Of a stretch of 64,000 nucleotides of DNA, positions 1 to 12,322 are shown piece after piece. The stretch covers positions 52,839 through 116,838 of the forward strand of contig JAULBX010008440.1 of assembly GCA_032358255.1 (NCBI GenBank), read 5' to 3'. The notes below the pieces were generated by a model. The model ran no database searches, was not told the origin of the DNA, and was given only the letters and a program-made list of their open reading frames with translations. Origin of the DNA: Heterotrichella gracilis. Lineage: Eukaryota; Sar; Xanthophyceae; Tribonematales; Xanthonemataceae. Position 1 is the first letter of the stretch; every line of letters begins with the position of its first letter. The position numbers were made by a program, and so were the translations under genes.

Positions 1-1
1 C

Positions 2-2312
2 GGCAGCTGCCAGTACTACAGCACGGGTACCTATGAGGGCCAGGTGTTCCCCAAGGAGGCTGTGGCTGCTCTGGCTGATGCAGCCCCCGACTACCCAGGT
101 AAGGAAGGGAAGCATGTGGGCATGGGGAGGAATTGAAGTCAGGCAGAGAAACTGGTAGATATGCAGCATGTGGTTGGGTCAAGCTTGGGATTAAGGTGGC
201 AGATTCCAGCACTCTCCCCATCCGCATGCCAACCTTGTACATGCACTGCTGCAATCTTGCATTCAGCAGTGCCCTTGAAGTTGCAACACACCGACCCACG
301 CCCATAGCCCCACAGTGCGGGCACATAGACTGAGTCCTATGTGGCAGGATCCACAGCAATTAAAAGCTCACCATGCACTTGCTAGACACTGGTCAACTCC
401 ATGCTATCTCCCACAGGCAGCTGCGGGCGGTGCTACGAGGTGCGGTGCAAGCCCGGTCTGCTGCTGGCCAAGAACAACACCGCTGTGCCCCTGGACTCCC
501 TGTTGGACATGGCAAAGATTGCACCAAAGACCAAGGACACATACGGCAGGTGGGTGGGGCGGTTGGGGTGCCACGGGCAAAGCCAGGCAGGGTATGCAGT
601 GGGGATGTGACCATGAAGGGCATTTTGCATTGATGGTTTAACAGCATCAATTTTTGAGGTTGCCATGTATATAGTGGTGCAGGCTTTTTTTTTTTTTTTT
701 TGGTACTATTCATTTGGGGTGGGCTCATCCAGCATGCCTGCCATGCATCCTCCCTCCATTACCAACCCTTTGGGACGGCACTGACAATCCCCATCCCTAC
801 AGGTCCTACCCAGGAAACCCCACTGCTGCCGAGAACGAGTCCACAGTGAAATGCTGGGACAAGAGCGTGGTGGTGCACATCACCGATACATGCCCCTGCA
901 CTACCAACACACAGTGGTGCTGTGGCGACCAGTACCACTTTGACCTGTCCTTCTGGGCATTTGAGCAGCTTGCCCACCCACTGTATGGCGTGCAAATGGT
1001 GGAATTCGTAAGTGGCCTGATGACCCTGTCCACTCTCTACCGTAGGCTTCCTCAATTAGACACACCACACTCTGCAATGCATTTCCATCTACAACCAATC
1101 ATTTTGCTGCCTGCCTGTGCCAATTTGGTACCCAAACATCCGGTGTGAACAACTGCAATTACAACTGCTGAATGTTGGTCATCCTGACCTCATGTCATCA
1201 CTTACAAGCCAGCATCCCTATCAGATACAGTGTATTGGTATCAATTGATATGCGGCGTTGCAAATGACCACTTTGTGGAGTGGAGCTGAATCTGCCTTGT
1301 CTTCTGCAGCGCCCTGTGGATTGCGCATCAGAGAAGCCTCTTGACTTCTTGCCCGGCTTTGTCTCTGAGACCATCTACAAAAATGGTGTGGAGACTGGCT
1401 GGCAGTGGAACTGGTACAACCAGTACAAGGCTGTGTGGGCCCAGGATGGTGCAGGGCCAGACGGCAGCGCAGCCATGTGTATGGGTCTGTCTGGGAGCCC
1501 AGCAGGTGGGCTCAACTTCATTTGCCGGGAGTGCTTCAAGGAGGGCTACCAGCCATTTGCAAAGGCCAAAACTGTCAAGTTCTGGATCCAATCCACGAGA
1601 GGTACGCTGGATAGACAATGTGCTTGCAGGCTGATTGCAGACTTTGAGCACTGATCAGTGGACAACGGAAACCAGTGTAATTTTTCTTTAAAATACATGG
1701 TTGAAGAGTGTATCTTGCTCAAGGCACAGTGTCTCCTTTGAGCGCTTTTTGCTTGGGTATTTCCAACCCACACTTATTTCCTCTTGCAGGAGCAGACAGC
1801 GCAGGCGTCCCCAACCTGCAAATCGGCCTTTCCCAGCAGGAGGGTCAGAAGTACTGCTCGTTTTTCCCTCTCGATAAGTTCTCTCCTGTAGCTACCAAGC
1901 CTGGCGGCTGGAAGCAGTATGCCATCCCTCTGTCTGAGTTCGGGTACGTTACAAATCAAATTGGAAGGGACTGATTGTAACAGTACTGTGGTTGCTGGAT
2001 GTGTGTTTATATACGTTGCAGACTGCATTGAGTTGCCATGTTGCAGAATATGTTGTGGGTTCTTATCATCTTGTATCTTATTTTCAAAGATCCTAACACT
2101 TGCCAACAATGTGTGGAATAACGCAAAGTAGTGTGCGTGAATAATTACACACGATTTGGATGGGATCATTGCACAACCAGACTCTTTCCTTGCTGTGCAC
2201 TTGCAGGTGCGAGGGTATTGGTGGGTTGAAGGAGGTGGACTCACTCAACTTCCCCAACAGCCCTGGTGGGGACACGCAGTTCTGCCTTGACGATTTGCAG
2301 CTGGCTGCATGA
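2..2312 (+). CDS. Expansin-like DPBB wall protein, 5' partial
   Basis: Probably a secreted protein that acts on or binds cell-wall polysaccharide. The 5' end lies outside the window. Exons are 2-98, 417-549, 803-1007, 1310-1601, 1790-1943 and 2207-2312; all joins keep frame. The first three exons encode a cysteine-rich double-psi beta-barrel with GSCGRCYEVRC, VVHITDTCPC and an HFDLS motif, as in plant expansins. YGVQMVEFRPVDC resembles the end of the expansin D1 domain. The remaining exons form a beta-rich C-terminal region with WKQYAIPLSEFG and FCLDDLQL, which looks like a carbohydrate-binding module, but I cannot name the family. A second copy of the last exon lies 1.2 kb downstream. TGTAA words at 2718 and 2771 could end this transcript. 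The expansin-type fold is well supported; true wall-loosening activity is not shown. Confidence 0.8.
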
Positions 2313-3352
2313 GCTACTGCAGGGGATACTTGAAAGGCCACCACAAGGAGCGCATAGCCCCTTAGTGTGAGGCAGATACATCATGAGCCCCAAGATGTTG
2401 TTCGAGTGTTGAACAATGCAGTAGTGAGCACTGCATTAGCTTTCAAGGTTACGCAAGTGCATCAGTGATGCAATACATACTATCCTTCCAGAGGAGTCTG
2501 CAGATTATCTCACCTGTTTGTTGGCACCCATGGCATTAAAGAATGGACCCTTCCACTGGCTGTACTGGACCAGGTCCTAATTGATTGATTCTTCCATTCA
2601 TGATTTATCACACACATTTTCCAATGTACCGAATGAACCATCGGCCTGTGGTGTATTCTTGCCAACTGCCGCCTGTTGCAGCATGCTGCAATGCATGCTT
2701 AATATGTGATTTAGAGTTGTAACAAAATCTGATGTTACTTGTAGCCTTCAATTGTGCTGCCAGCGGTTTGTGTAAATGCATGCATTTATTGCTGCAAGCA
2801 TAGTCATGTTAGTCATGTCATTGATGGCCCGCCCGTACCCTTAGGTTTTACCTTTGAAGGCGACCTGCCATTTCATATCACCTCGAGAGGAGACTGGGGT
2901 GGACATGCATGATCTGACAAACGAAAATTAACCCCCTTACATTGCACCCTCCCACTCCCTTTCGCATATCAGTAGCCTCCTTCCCCTGAGGCCGACAAAA
3001 TACCATGGCATGGGAGGTTGTAAGCCACTGGCCAGGAATATGTATCGTCTTGCCCGGGTTGCTAGTGTCAATCTCGTTGGACACAGCTCAAGAGATCCAG
3101 CGTTCCTTCGCAAATTGAAGTGGAAAGATCTTGCCGGCCCGGGGTAAGTCTGTAGCATGCGCACACACGTACAATGTGACGTATTGCAGCCGCTGCGTAT
3201 GACTTCGGCAAACTAAGTCACTGACTGGCAGCCAGAAGTCATATTGTCTGCTGAAGTTCACTGAAGGACTCGAATTCCTAATCAAGTAACGCAATGCCTG
3301 CGGGATAATGTTTACCAACACAAACGATGGAATAATCAGTAGCCCATTTAAG

Positions 3353-3380
3353 TGCCACATGTAAAATTTTACATGTGGCA
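3353..3380. repeat. 28-bp perfect palindrome
   Basis: Two 14-base arms with no spacer: TGCCACATGTAAAA followed by its exact reverse complement. It lies about 100 bp upstream of the duplicated terminal exon of the expansin-like gene. It could form a hairpin in RNA or a cruciform in DNA; no function is known. Confidence 0.8.
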
Positions 3381-3477
3381 GGGGAAGGAAGTTGAATTGT
3401 ACTGACAGAGTGCACCGCCACAACCCCATATGAATTGAACAATAGATACATTTAGTTCCATGCTGTGTTTGGTTCAG

Positions 3478-3580
3478 GTGTGATGGCATTGGTGGCCTGA
3501 AGCAGGTAGATTCCCTCAACTTTCCAAACAACTCAGGGCAGGATCAGGAGTTCTGCCTGGACGACGTGAAGCTGTTGTGA
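3478..3580 (+). other. Duplicated terminal exon of the expansin-like gene
   Basis: This is a second version of the exon at 2207-2312. It begins after a similar acceptor (ttcag), keeps the same entry phase and ends in TGA. It encodes CDGIGGLKQVDSLNFPNN followed by SGQDQEFCLDDVKLL; the first copy reads CEGIGGLKEVDSLNFPNS and then PGGDTQFCLDDLQLAA. The reading frame is intact and most changes are conservative. No second copy of the preceding exons lies between the two. TGTAA words at 3919 and 4032 could serve it. I infer an alternative last exon, or a recent exon duplication still under constraint; a silent remnant is also possible. Confidence 0.7.
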
Positions 3581-4667
3581 ATGCTGCAGCGCAGTGCGCA
3601 CCAGAACCTGATCCAGCCACGTATGCCACAGTGAGGCTATGTGGCCATGGGGCTGCACCACATTTTGCCAGTTGATGTTTTCTACCCAACAACCAATTGC
3701 ACTGCCAGTCGCTGTCATGGCGCTGTCATTGAATGACTTACAAGCACGCAAAAGATGTCAATCATTGGTGAATGATGTCAGTAAGCAACAGTTCGCCATG
3801 GTTTGATAAACCATTTTGAAGTGACGCTTTGTTTGCCATTCTGCAATATGGCGTGCGCATATGTTTCCCAAGCGACTCTCAGACTCTGGATGCACCCAGC
3901 CCACCTAGGCAGTGGCAGTGTAAATATGGACGAACATGCTGTTTTGGGCGTGTATCTTCACAGCTGTCAGCTGTGGCTAGCCCGGTGGGTCACACACATC
4001 AGCACTGTGGCCTGGACACGGTCTCAGCCTGTTGTAATCTGCACCAGCCATATACACTGTAGTGTGCATGGGCTGCAGGGACCATATTACAGGACTGGCG
4101 TTCACATTTTCCAACTGAACATGTTACCATAACGCATCATGGTCGATGGAATGACAACAGAGCTGCCAATCGGACATCAAATGCGCTTGCCATGGAGGGT
4201 GCATGAAGCTGCCAGAATGAGCATACCTCTTTTGTGCAACTAGAAATCGTCATCGTCCCGCTCGAGGCTGGCCCTCGATGATCCCCCTGATGAAAACCCT
4301 TCGCAAGGGTTTGATTGCCATGGTCACTGATTCAGTGACCAGAACCTAGGCGGCCTGGAGAGTCGGTACACGCCTGGATCGGTTTGGATGGAAATTACAT
4401 ATTACCTTCCGAAGTGAGAAGTCTCTCAGACCCAATGATATAGGGTAGCAAGCTGCTGTACATAGTTGTGTTTGCACGTTCAAAAGAGCGTGCGTTGTAT
4501 CGTGCTGGCGCCATATTGCCTTGTGTTTCGCGCACAGTACCGTAACGGACCTCGCGCATCTCCACGCTCCACGCACCCACCATAGCAAACCCACAAGCGT
4601 AGACTTGTGCTGAATCTTTCCGTCTTCTCCTTGTGGCGTGTGCATTTATTAGTTGTAGACCAAGACC
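3581..4667. other. Intergenic: expansin-like gene to root-cap protein
   Basis: I see no convincing coding sequence here. It should hold the 3' end of the second expansin exon, the paired hairpins at 4294-4341, and the promoter and 5' UTR of the following gene. Short open frames have no coding character or splice support. Confidence 0.5.
4294..4341. repeat. Two adjacent hairpins
   Basis: The first inverted repeat (4294-4312) has 8-base arms, AAACCCTT and AAGGGTTT, around a CGC loop. The second (4321-4341) has 10-base arms, TGGTCACTGA and TCAGTGACCA, around one T. They sit side by side about 330 bp upstream of the root-cap protein ATG. They could mark the 3' end of the expansin-like transcription unit or be structured regulatory DNA. 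Confidence 0.65.
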
Positions 4668-7518
4668 ATGGCTCCAACGAGCCAAACGACACTTCGCGCC
4701 AACTGCTTGAACGTCGCAGCACTGGTCCTTGCCTTCCTGCACGCCAGTAAACTTGTAAATGGTACGCTCCGATCATCTTGGAGCGGTTTTCGAGAACTAT
4801 TTGTTGATATCATTGATGTCCCCCGGTTCGGCAGGCATGCATGTGGCTAGCCTTGTGACCACAATATGGCGGCTAGTACGACGGCTTCAGGAATCAAACA
4901 AGTGCAGAAAGATATTGCATGTTTGCAAATAATTACTTGCTACTGTCGCATTCCCTTACAGCTGTCTCAGGGTTCCACGTTTTGTTGGTGCCGTGCAGCT
5001 GAACCATTCCTAGCCCCAGCCCCAGCCCCAGGACCAGGTATTTGGCCCAGAGCTCCTTGGCCACCAGTACTTATAAGTAACGCACCTGGTGACAAGTCTG
5101 CACTGATAGTTTGGGACCCACCTTATCCGAGTGACGGGGGTTCGCCGGTATTAACCTACAGGTAAAGCATCCAAGCAACACATATAACATTAATGTTGCC
5201 AGTGCCAAACGGTGACCTATTGCACGTGAAATGCCTTGTGCTCTGAGCCTGCTGTGATGCAGAGGGATTCTAGCACCATGTAGGTTCAAATTATTGGCAC
5301 TAAGTACACATCATTCCGCTTCGCAGGATTGAAATTTGTCCAGACTTTATGACATTCCCAGATGGCTGCCGTCAGTATTATGGGCCCTGGGCACCACCAG
5401 GTAGAATGCTGATGCAGTACACCTTGCCCAGTAAGTGGTGCCCTATAAACCTGCCCAGTACAAATCAACTTATTTCTGTGCTTGAACGTGCAGGTGTCCA
5501 GAATAAGCGCGTTGTCGATGGCCTTTTGAGTGCTCATATATACACAGTCACTGTCTACTGTAGCAACGCTTTTGGAGAGTCGGACTCCCTCAACGACATG
5601 AATGGCCTGGCTTACGGCAAGTTCACAGTATTACCTGCACAGCCACCGGCACCCACCACTCCTGCAGCACCCACCACTCCTACCACCACTCCTACAGGTA
5701 AGTGATCAATAGTCTGACAGTGTCAGGATAGTCTGCCAGCAGTCGCGCTAGCTCCACACTGACTGACTGAGAGTGCTGCCTCCAGACTAGCGCAATTGTA
5801 TCGCAGTAATATGGTTTGACCCAAAGCTTGTGTGTAATCCTCAGCAACAGACTCAACATGTCTTTTCACCATGCAGACTGCGCAGCTATTGGCAGTATGT
5901 GCTCAGACCCACATGTTGCCGGGTTTGATGGCAGGCACTTTGACTTCCACGGTCTGCCTGGGAAGGTATTCAACATCATCAGTGAGGGTCGCTACCAGGT
6001 GCGCACCTGCCAACTGCGTCAGATGTTGCTAATCACAAAGACGTCTTCAATGCCTGTATAATTTGCATTTGTGATCCATTCCATGTGCACAATTTGGTAT
6101 TGCTTGAAAATCGGCCTGTTCTGCCTAGCTTCAAGCAATACAGTGTACATTTGATTACCTCAGGAGTCCTTTGGTTTAACTTGTCTGCAGGTGAACGCTC
6201 TGCTGAGCAACCTGGGCAATTCTGAGGTGATCAACAATTATATGACACTTATTGGCATTCATCATGGTGGCGCCAGTGTTGCAGTAGAGGCAGCAGGCAA
6301 GGATGACGAGATCAAAGGTGCGTGCGTTTACCTACTGGTATCATTTAAACTCTTCTAGTGCAGTGGTAGCAACATCCATGTATGTGAGTGATTGATGTAG
6401 TCCGACAGTGTCCCAAGCGCAGCACACACCATGCATCTTGCCTGATGGCCGTTCTGCACGCTTGATTGGTGTCATGCGCTATGCCATGGATGCATGCGCA
6501 CTGTATATGTGATTGGCTAGTGCACTTTAAGTGTGAAAATTGGCTAACATACTGCGCATGCTGTTACTGACATGTCCAGACGTGTCGGCGTTGAAAGGCA
6601 TGCCATGCTATCAACACCAATGGATATTTTGCCATAAAACAAATTGTGCATCTGTTATAGCTCTTTTTTCTAACAACTACAAAATCTACACTCACTTGTA
6701 CATGCCATGCAGTGTACGTCAACCACGTGGATGTGACCTCGACCCTTGTGGCTGGTCAGCTGTATACTGTAAAGGGGAGCAATCTCACAATCACAATGGA
6801 GACTGCTCCCGCCCAGTCCTCCCCTGGTGCCACAGTCCAGGTGCCTGCACGTGTGGTGGTGGCTGGATCTCACATCAAGTTCACCATCAGTGGCGAGAAG
6901 CAGTGGCTCAACATTGCAACTGACATTGTCGACAAGTAAGCGCAACTGCATCAACAAATGCATGGGCATTTCACTGTACACCATTCCCCGCTTTTTTACG
7001 CCATCACTTATGCCATATGTCTCCTTCAGCATTGGCCTTACCTCTCCAAATCTTACCCTGTGGAATTGTAATTGTGTTCAACTTATGGGTGAATGAGATA
7101 TTCCTGCTACATTGTCACTGACACTGTACTGTTTTGAATCCCTACTGAACTCTGTTTTATTCTGCTCAGGTCTGTGACTGACATGCATGGCATTGTGGGA
7201 CAAACCTGGCGCAACAGCGCCCCCTACACGCTGCCGGTGGTGAACAACACGGTGGTGTGGGAGGGAGAGACCCAGGACTACCTTGTGAAGGATGGCCTGT
7301 TTGGCCATGACTTCTTCTTCAACCAGTATGCTGACTTTTCCAAAGACAGATCAGCATCACCCGACATGACAACCATGGGTGGCATGGCAGGGGCTAGGAA
7401 GCTCAGGTCTGGCAGAAGGCTGCAGGCGCGTGGCCTGGCAATGAACGCTGTGGTATCCTCAGATGCCGACATCGAACCTGAATCCATTGCCCATGCAATG
7501 ATCCATGCCAGCCTGTGA
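4668..7518 (+). CDS. Secreted FN3 + root-cap/VWD-like protein
   Basis: Predicted 461-residue extracellular protein from exons 4668-4761, 4999-5161, 5327-5430, 5494-5697, 5877-5998, 6191-6317, 6713-6935 and 7170-7518; every junction keeps phase. It starts with a signal-peptide-like segment (AALVLAFLHASKLVN). An AP-rich stretch is followed by a fibronectin type III-like region (about residues 48-165, with SALIVWDPPYPSDGG and YTVTVYCSNAFGES) and a Pro/Thr linker of ACC/CCT repeats (about 165-188). From about residue 190 comes a root-cap/late-embryogenesis-type domain related to VWD: CSDPHVAGFDGRHFDFHGLPG near its start and GIVGQTWRNSAPYT near the end. Members of this plant family are secreted, but their biochemical role is poorly known. 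A structural or adhesive role in the wall or matrix is inferred. Confidence 0.8.
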
Positions 7519-8362
7519 ATGATTATAAAAGATGTCATGAAGGTGGCTTCAGCAAAATTGGCTGGGAACATGAGTGTGGTTAACGGTGATATCTGAGCTT
7601 ATCGACAATATCAATATCATTATTTTTGTATGTTTTACGTACAGCGATGACGTGACCACTGCACGGCACTGAACACACAATTCCACAGTTCATGTGGTAT
7701 TTGCCCTGCAAAGGAGGCAGAGATTTACACTATTTTTGTCATACCATAAAGTATACACCTCTTACTGCATCATCGTGGTCTTAGGTACAATGCTCGTTGA
7801 ACATATATCAAGACTATTTCACGTAGCTTTAACTTTCTCGCAAACTGACTTGCGAATGATTGCATTCAGCTGCTCTTCAGGCCATTATCTGTGGTGCTTC
7901 ATAATACTACTATGACATCCACCTGCTAGATTTTGTGTAGTGAAAAACTGGGGGTTAACATTGACTGAAAGTGAAAACTTGTTTGATTTAAATGCGGCTG
8001 TAGGGTTTACAGGGTTTGCGCTGGAGCCCCACTGGGGCAACTCACATAATTGAAGCCAGTGACTTAACAGGTGACCAAAGCAACTTGCAGTGAATACAGC
8101 CGCACGCTGCAATGCTGTTTTATAGCTAGCAACTGACGAGTGCAATCTGGCTCTTCTGCTGCTGCTCTCAACAGCTCTTTCAACCAGCTATTACCGGCGG
8201 CCATATTGCTGTATACCGTATTCAGCTGTGCTAGGCAGTGCTGGCCTACCGTCCTCCGCTCCTTACTTTCTGTACACCAGTCGCAACAACTGTACAACAC
8301 CACTACAACTGTAGCACCTGCTGCTATGTGACACCAACAGGAAGTGGTCTGCGTGAGTGAGG
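7519..8362. other. Intergenic: root-cap protein to RPC5
   Basis: About 840 bases with no credible open reading frame on either strand. It holds the 3' UTR of the root-cap gene and the promoter and 5' UTR of RPC5. The 5' half is AT-richer. No clear TATA box or terminator motif stands out. Confidence 0.5.
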
Positions 8363-11300
8363 ATGTCGTCCCCAGAGGATAGGGTAGTAAGGGAGCTGGA
8401 TGTATACCTGTGCAAGTCGCTACCAGCGGAGACGCAGGTACACCGCTAGTGTGTGCTTCCTTGGCGTATGAAAAGGAGTTCTTGACGGTGCAATTAGCCA
8501 GCGGTTGCGTAGTGGGCGTCTTATGTTTGAGACGCCCATATATGCATGCATTGTGGCAAGGCACTTTGTGTCTATTTCTCTAGCACTTGGTTGTTATAAA
8601 AGGTTGGTTTTATTAGCGCCGTATCTCTTCCTGCTTTACCATGTGGTAAAACCACTGGTGTGCAATGCATGCTTATGCCCCCAATCTGACTGCTCTGCAG
8701 TTGTACCTACTGCAATATCCCTTGCGCCCGCCCTGGAGGCCCTACAACAGTGAGCAACCTTTCGAGCAGGTACTGGTAGCTGCACTTGCACCTTGAACGT
8801 TCACCACACTGTCAACATGCAAGGGCTTTCCAGAACATGGGTATCTCTGCCTTGCTGAAGGTCTGCTTCCAACTCTTTTGCATAGTGCTGGAACCACACA
8901 GTAATACCACCATTCGCTGGCACTGTGCATCTCCCTTGGGTTGCTTCTTGCGCGCTTGTTTTGTCCCTGTCGCGCGCCAGGCACACCCACCAGTCGCTCT
9001 CACCCCGCTCACAGGTGCGTGTGAAGCAGAAGGTGAAGAAGATACAGATGCAGGTGCCGCTGGACACCTCGGCAACCAACTACAGGTATGGGGACCTGCT
9101 GCAGCTACCTACACAGCGGTGCAGATATTGGGGACTGCAGGTGCACTTGCCTCCTGCTCGGGTTCCATATATTGGTTGACCAGTGCAACTGGCAAGCATA
9201 CATAAGCGCAGGGCACAGGCTCTCTCGATGCAGAGTTCCCTGCATGCGGCCATAACCCAGCTATAGGCAGTTACTGCCATGGCACCCTCCCGGTGTTTGC
9301 CTTGGGAGCCTTTCTATTAACTGCAGCCATACCTCCCCTCAGGGAGTTTGCAGGCCAGGCGCTGGAGATAAAAAAGAACCTGCTCAACTCCACTGGCGTG
9401 GCCGTGCGCACCAGCCTGGCGGTGGGCGCCATCTCAGGCGACAAGCTGTTGCTGACGCCGGTGGACAGCGTGGCGCAGATGCGGCCCTCGCTGGCCCACC
9501 TGAACATGTCCAAGGAGGAGAAGGAGCGTCAGGACCTAGGGGAGGACGACGATGAGGTGATGCAGGAGAAGCTGGAGCTGGTGTCGGTGAGTGTAGGGAT
9601 GAGGATGTACCATTTGACAGGTGCATTGCTGTAGTCCCATTTTGCATCCCTGTGGCACTTAGTATGTGCATGACGGAGTGCTGGCACAGCACACATGGTG
9701 CCTTGCATGATTTGATGCCTGTGGTGACATTGCCATACGCCGTCACAAACCTCATCATTGCAAATGTCAGTGTTGCCGTGCAAATCACTGGTCAACTGTG
9801 GCTGTAAAGCTCGTGTCTGAATGATCATGACATTGGCAGCTGATCAAACGGCAGGCAATGCCCCTGTGCTTGGCAGATTGTGGCCACGTGGGTAAGACAA
9901 CATTATGCACACAGAATGCAGCGAGTCCACGTAGGGACATGAGCAATTAACAGCGCTGCCACCAAATGCCCCCCCTTCACCCGCCCTGTGCAGGTCCAGG
10001 TCCGCAAGCGCGAGACTGAGCGCCAGGTGGAGGCGCGCATGAGGTCATTCGCATGGCTCAACCAACAGGTGAGGACCATGCAGGGGAGACAGTCAAGTAC
10101 ATGGATGGGTTCTCTGACTCTGGAGGCAGGAATTGGTTAGGTGGGGGGTTAAGGGGAAGCGGGGCCCTGTCCACACTGCATGCAGCACTGCAACTTGTGG
10201 CATGCCTAGCCACTGAAATTGCACATCCAATGACTCTCAACATAGTACTGGGGGATGCATACAGCAATTCTCGTCGGTCCACATCCCTAGCATTCCTGCC
10301 TCACTTCAGCTGGAATCAAGGTATGCAATCCCTTCAGGTTGAGGACGACCCCTGGGTGGATTTGGAGCACCACCCCGAGGACAGTGCGGCTGCCGGCAAG
10401 GTGTGGGAAGCGGCGTTCAAGCCGTGTGGTGGGGAGGCCCCCCCGCCCCTCACGCGTTCACAGTACCTGGCTGCACTGGCACCAGGTGCGCAGACACAGG
10501 GCATGTATGCAGCACAGCATTTATGATTGAGCTGATTACATTAATAGTTGCATTGGGTTAATCACAAAGAGCGCCTGTGGCAATGCATGGACTTCACAGC
10601 TCAGTAACCGTAGGCGCAGTGGCATGAGTGCTTGAGGGTGATTTCGTACATGCCTGTTGGTGATGCTTAAACATCACCTCCCAGCCCTTGCCAAGCCACC
10701 ACAAAGTATGACGCGCAATGCCCAAGGGCTTGACATGCAGCCGCAATGCAAAACTGCATCTGACAGCGCCCGCCCTGGTTTTTTGTGGTGCAGGGCGCAC
10801 CACCCCGTCAGAGTTCAGTCGCGCATCCCGCACGGATGCGCACCCCCCTGCCGCTGCCTCAAGCCTGGCCAATATCGGCATTCCCGAGGTGGGGGGAAAC
10901 CCTCCACCACCATTGAAACCCTCAACACTGGGCATAAAATCTGTTCTTATTCACTGGATTATCTCAACACTTAAGCACAAACTCTGGGGCGTTTGTGTCA
11001 GTGTTTTGGATTTACGCTTGCATCCATGCCATTCCACTTATCATCCGCATCCATGCCCACAGCAAGGCGCTTTAATCCCCGCAAATCCTGATACTACAAC
11101 AGCCCCAGCCTCAGCCCTGCCACCCAACAGTGGCAGTGGGGCAAAAACAACAACACAATCCTACCTACCCTTCAAAGTGCACGGCCTGCCACTCAAGCTG
11201 CTTGCCCGCTTGCTTCCCCTCAGGCCCAGCTGAAGCAGGAGGGTGCAAGCAGCGGTGCCGGTGAGGCGGGGGGCATGGCGGCGGCGGCCAAGTCAGCGCT

Positions 11301-12322
11301 GCCGGGCAAGGTGGAGAGCCTGCTGCGCCATGGTCACGTGGTCACGCTGGTGCAGATCAGGTGCGAATAAGGGCCAGGTGGGGTTTAGTATGTGTTGCAA
11401 GGGTACCTGGGGGCCAACTTGTGCCTAGGCTGTGCATGGCAGAGGCTCAATGGGCATTGGTTGAGGGCTGGCGGTGCTGATGCTGGCGGTCTTTGCAGTT
11501 CCTCTCTGGCACTGGATGACATCTGCATTTGACAAAGTAGAGGCTCGTATCGAGTCCGCATAAGAATAAGCAAGACGCTGCCTAACAGCACCGTGCGTAG
11601 TATTGACACCCTGGTGGTGGCGTGTGGCAGGAAGTTCTTGTCAGCACCTGGCAGCGGTCCTGCTGGTGAGGCTGGCAACCTGAGTGACGAGGGGCTGCAT
11701 GAGGCGGTGATGGCCACCGGCATCGTGACGCACATACGCGCAAGCTACCTGCTGACGGTCAAAGATGATCCTGGAGTTGATCCCTTCCGATCGCTACTCA
11801 TCACTCTGCTGCAGGTGGGTGCACATGGCCAGGCATGCCATTGAGACACTATGGTGTGCTGCACGGGGATTGTGGTGGATGCCATTACGGCTGAAGCATG
11901 ATTGATGCTGCAGCCATGGCCCATCACATGCCTCGGATATAAGCATACGGTGCATGTATCTGCACCCATTGCGGGCGCTGACAACTCTCCCATCTATGTG
12001 ACACAACACAGACATCTATACAATATATATAAAAAGTGCATGCCAGGCGGCACCAGCTTGTGCGATCTGAAGGGCACACATTTGGGAGGTAACTGCAACA
12101 CCTTACTGCATATCAGAGTGAGTGAATTACCCTAGCGTCATCCAACCCTCCCCACTGCCCTCCTTGCCGCAGGACAAGGTTGGGCTGCGTCGCGGCGACA
12201 TCATGGAGAGCGCCAAGGGTGCCGGCCTTGTTGTGAGCGAGAGCCTGTACAACCGGGCGCTCAAGGAGCTGTGCGTGAGCAAGGGGAACCTGTGGACGCT
12301 CAAAGGGGGCCCAGGGCATTGA
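8363..12322 (+). CDS. RNA polymerase III subunit RPC5 (Sin-like)
   Basis: Homologue of POLR3E/RPC5, the subunit that pairs with RPC4 on Pol III and helps initiation and termination on tRNA and 5S genes in the nucleus. Ten exons: 8363-8437, 8701-8769, 9015-9085, 9343-9586, 9994-10068, 10338-10485, 10794-10888, 11224-11360, 11589-11814 and 12173-12322, giving about 429 residues. Diagnostic segments are REPLDVYL-like VRELDVYLCKSL at the N-terminus, LYLLQYPLRPPWRPYN, VKQKVKKIQMQVPLDTSATNY, and a C-terminal winged-helix-like region ending LRRGDIMESAKGAGL...NRALKELCVSKGNLWTLKGG. An acidic stretch (LGEDDDEVMQEK) follows the dimerisation region. The start is the first ATG in frame with VRELDVYL. The join at 11360/11589 was chosen because an earlier acceptor at 11500 leads to an immediate stop. 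Confidence 0.9.

Noticed and set aside
11500-11531. RPC5 exon after the TTTGCAG acceptor at 11499
   Set aside because: It runs into a stop after about ten codons; using the acceptor at 11588 keeps frame through to the conserved C-terminus.
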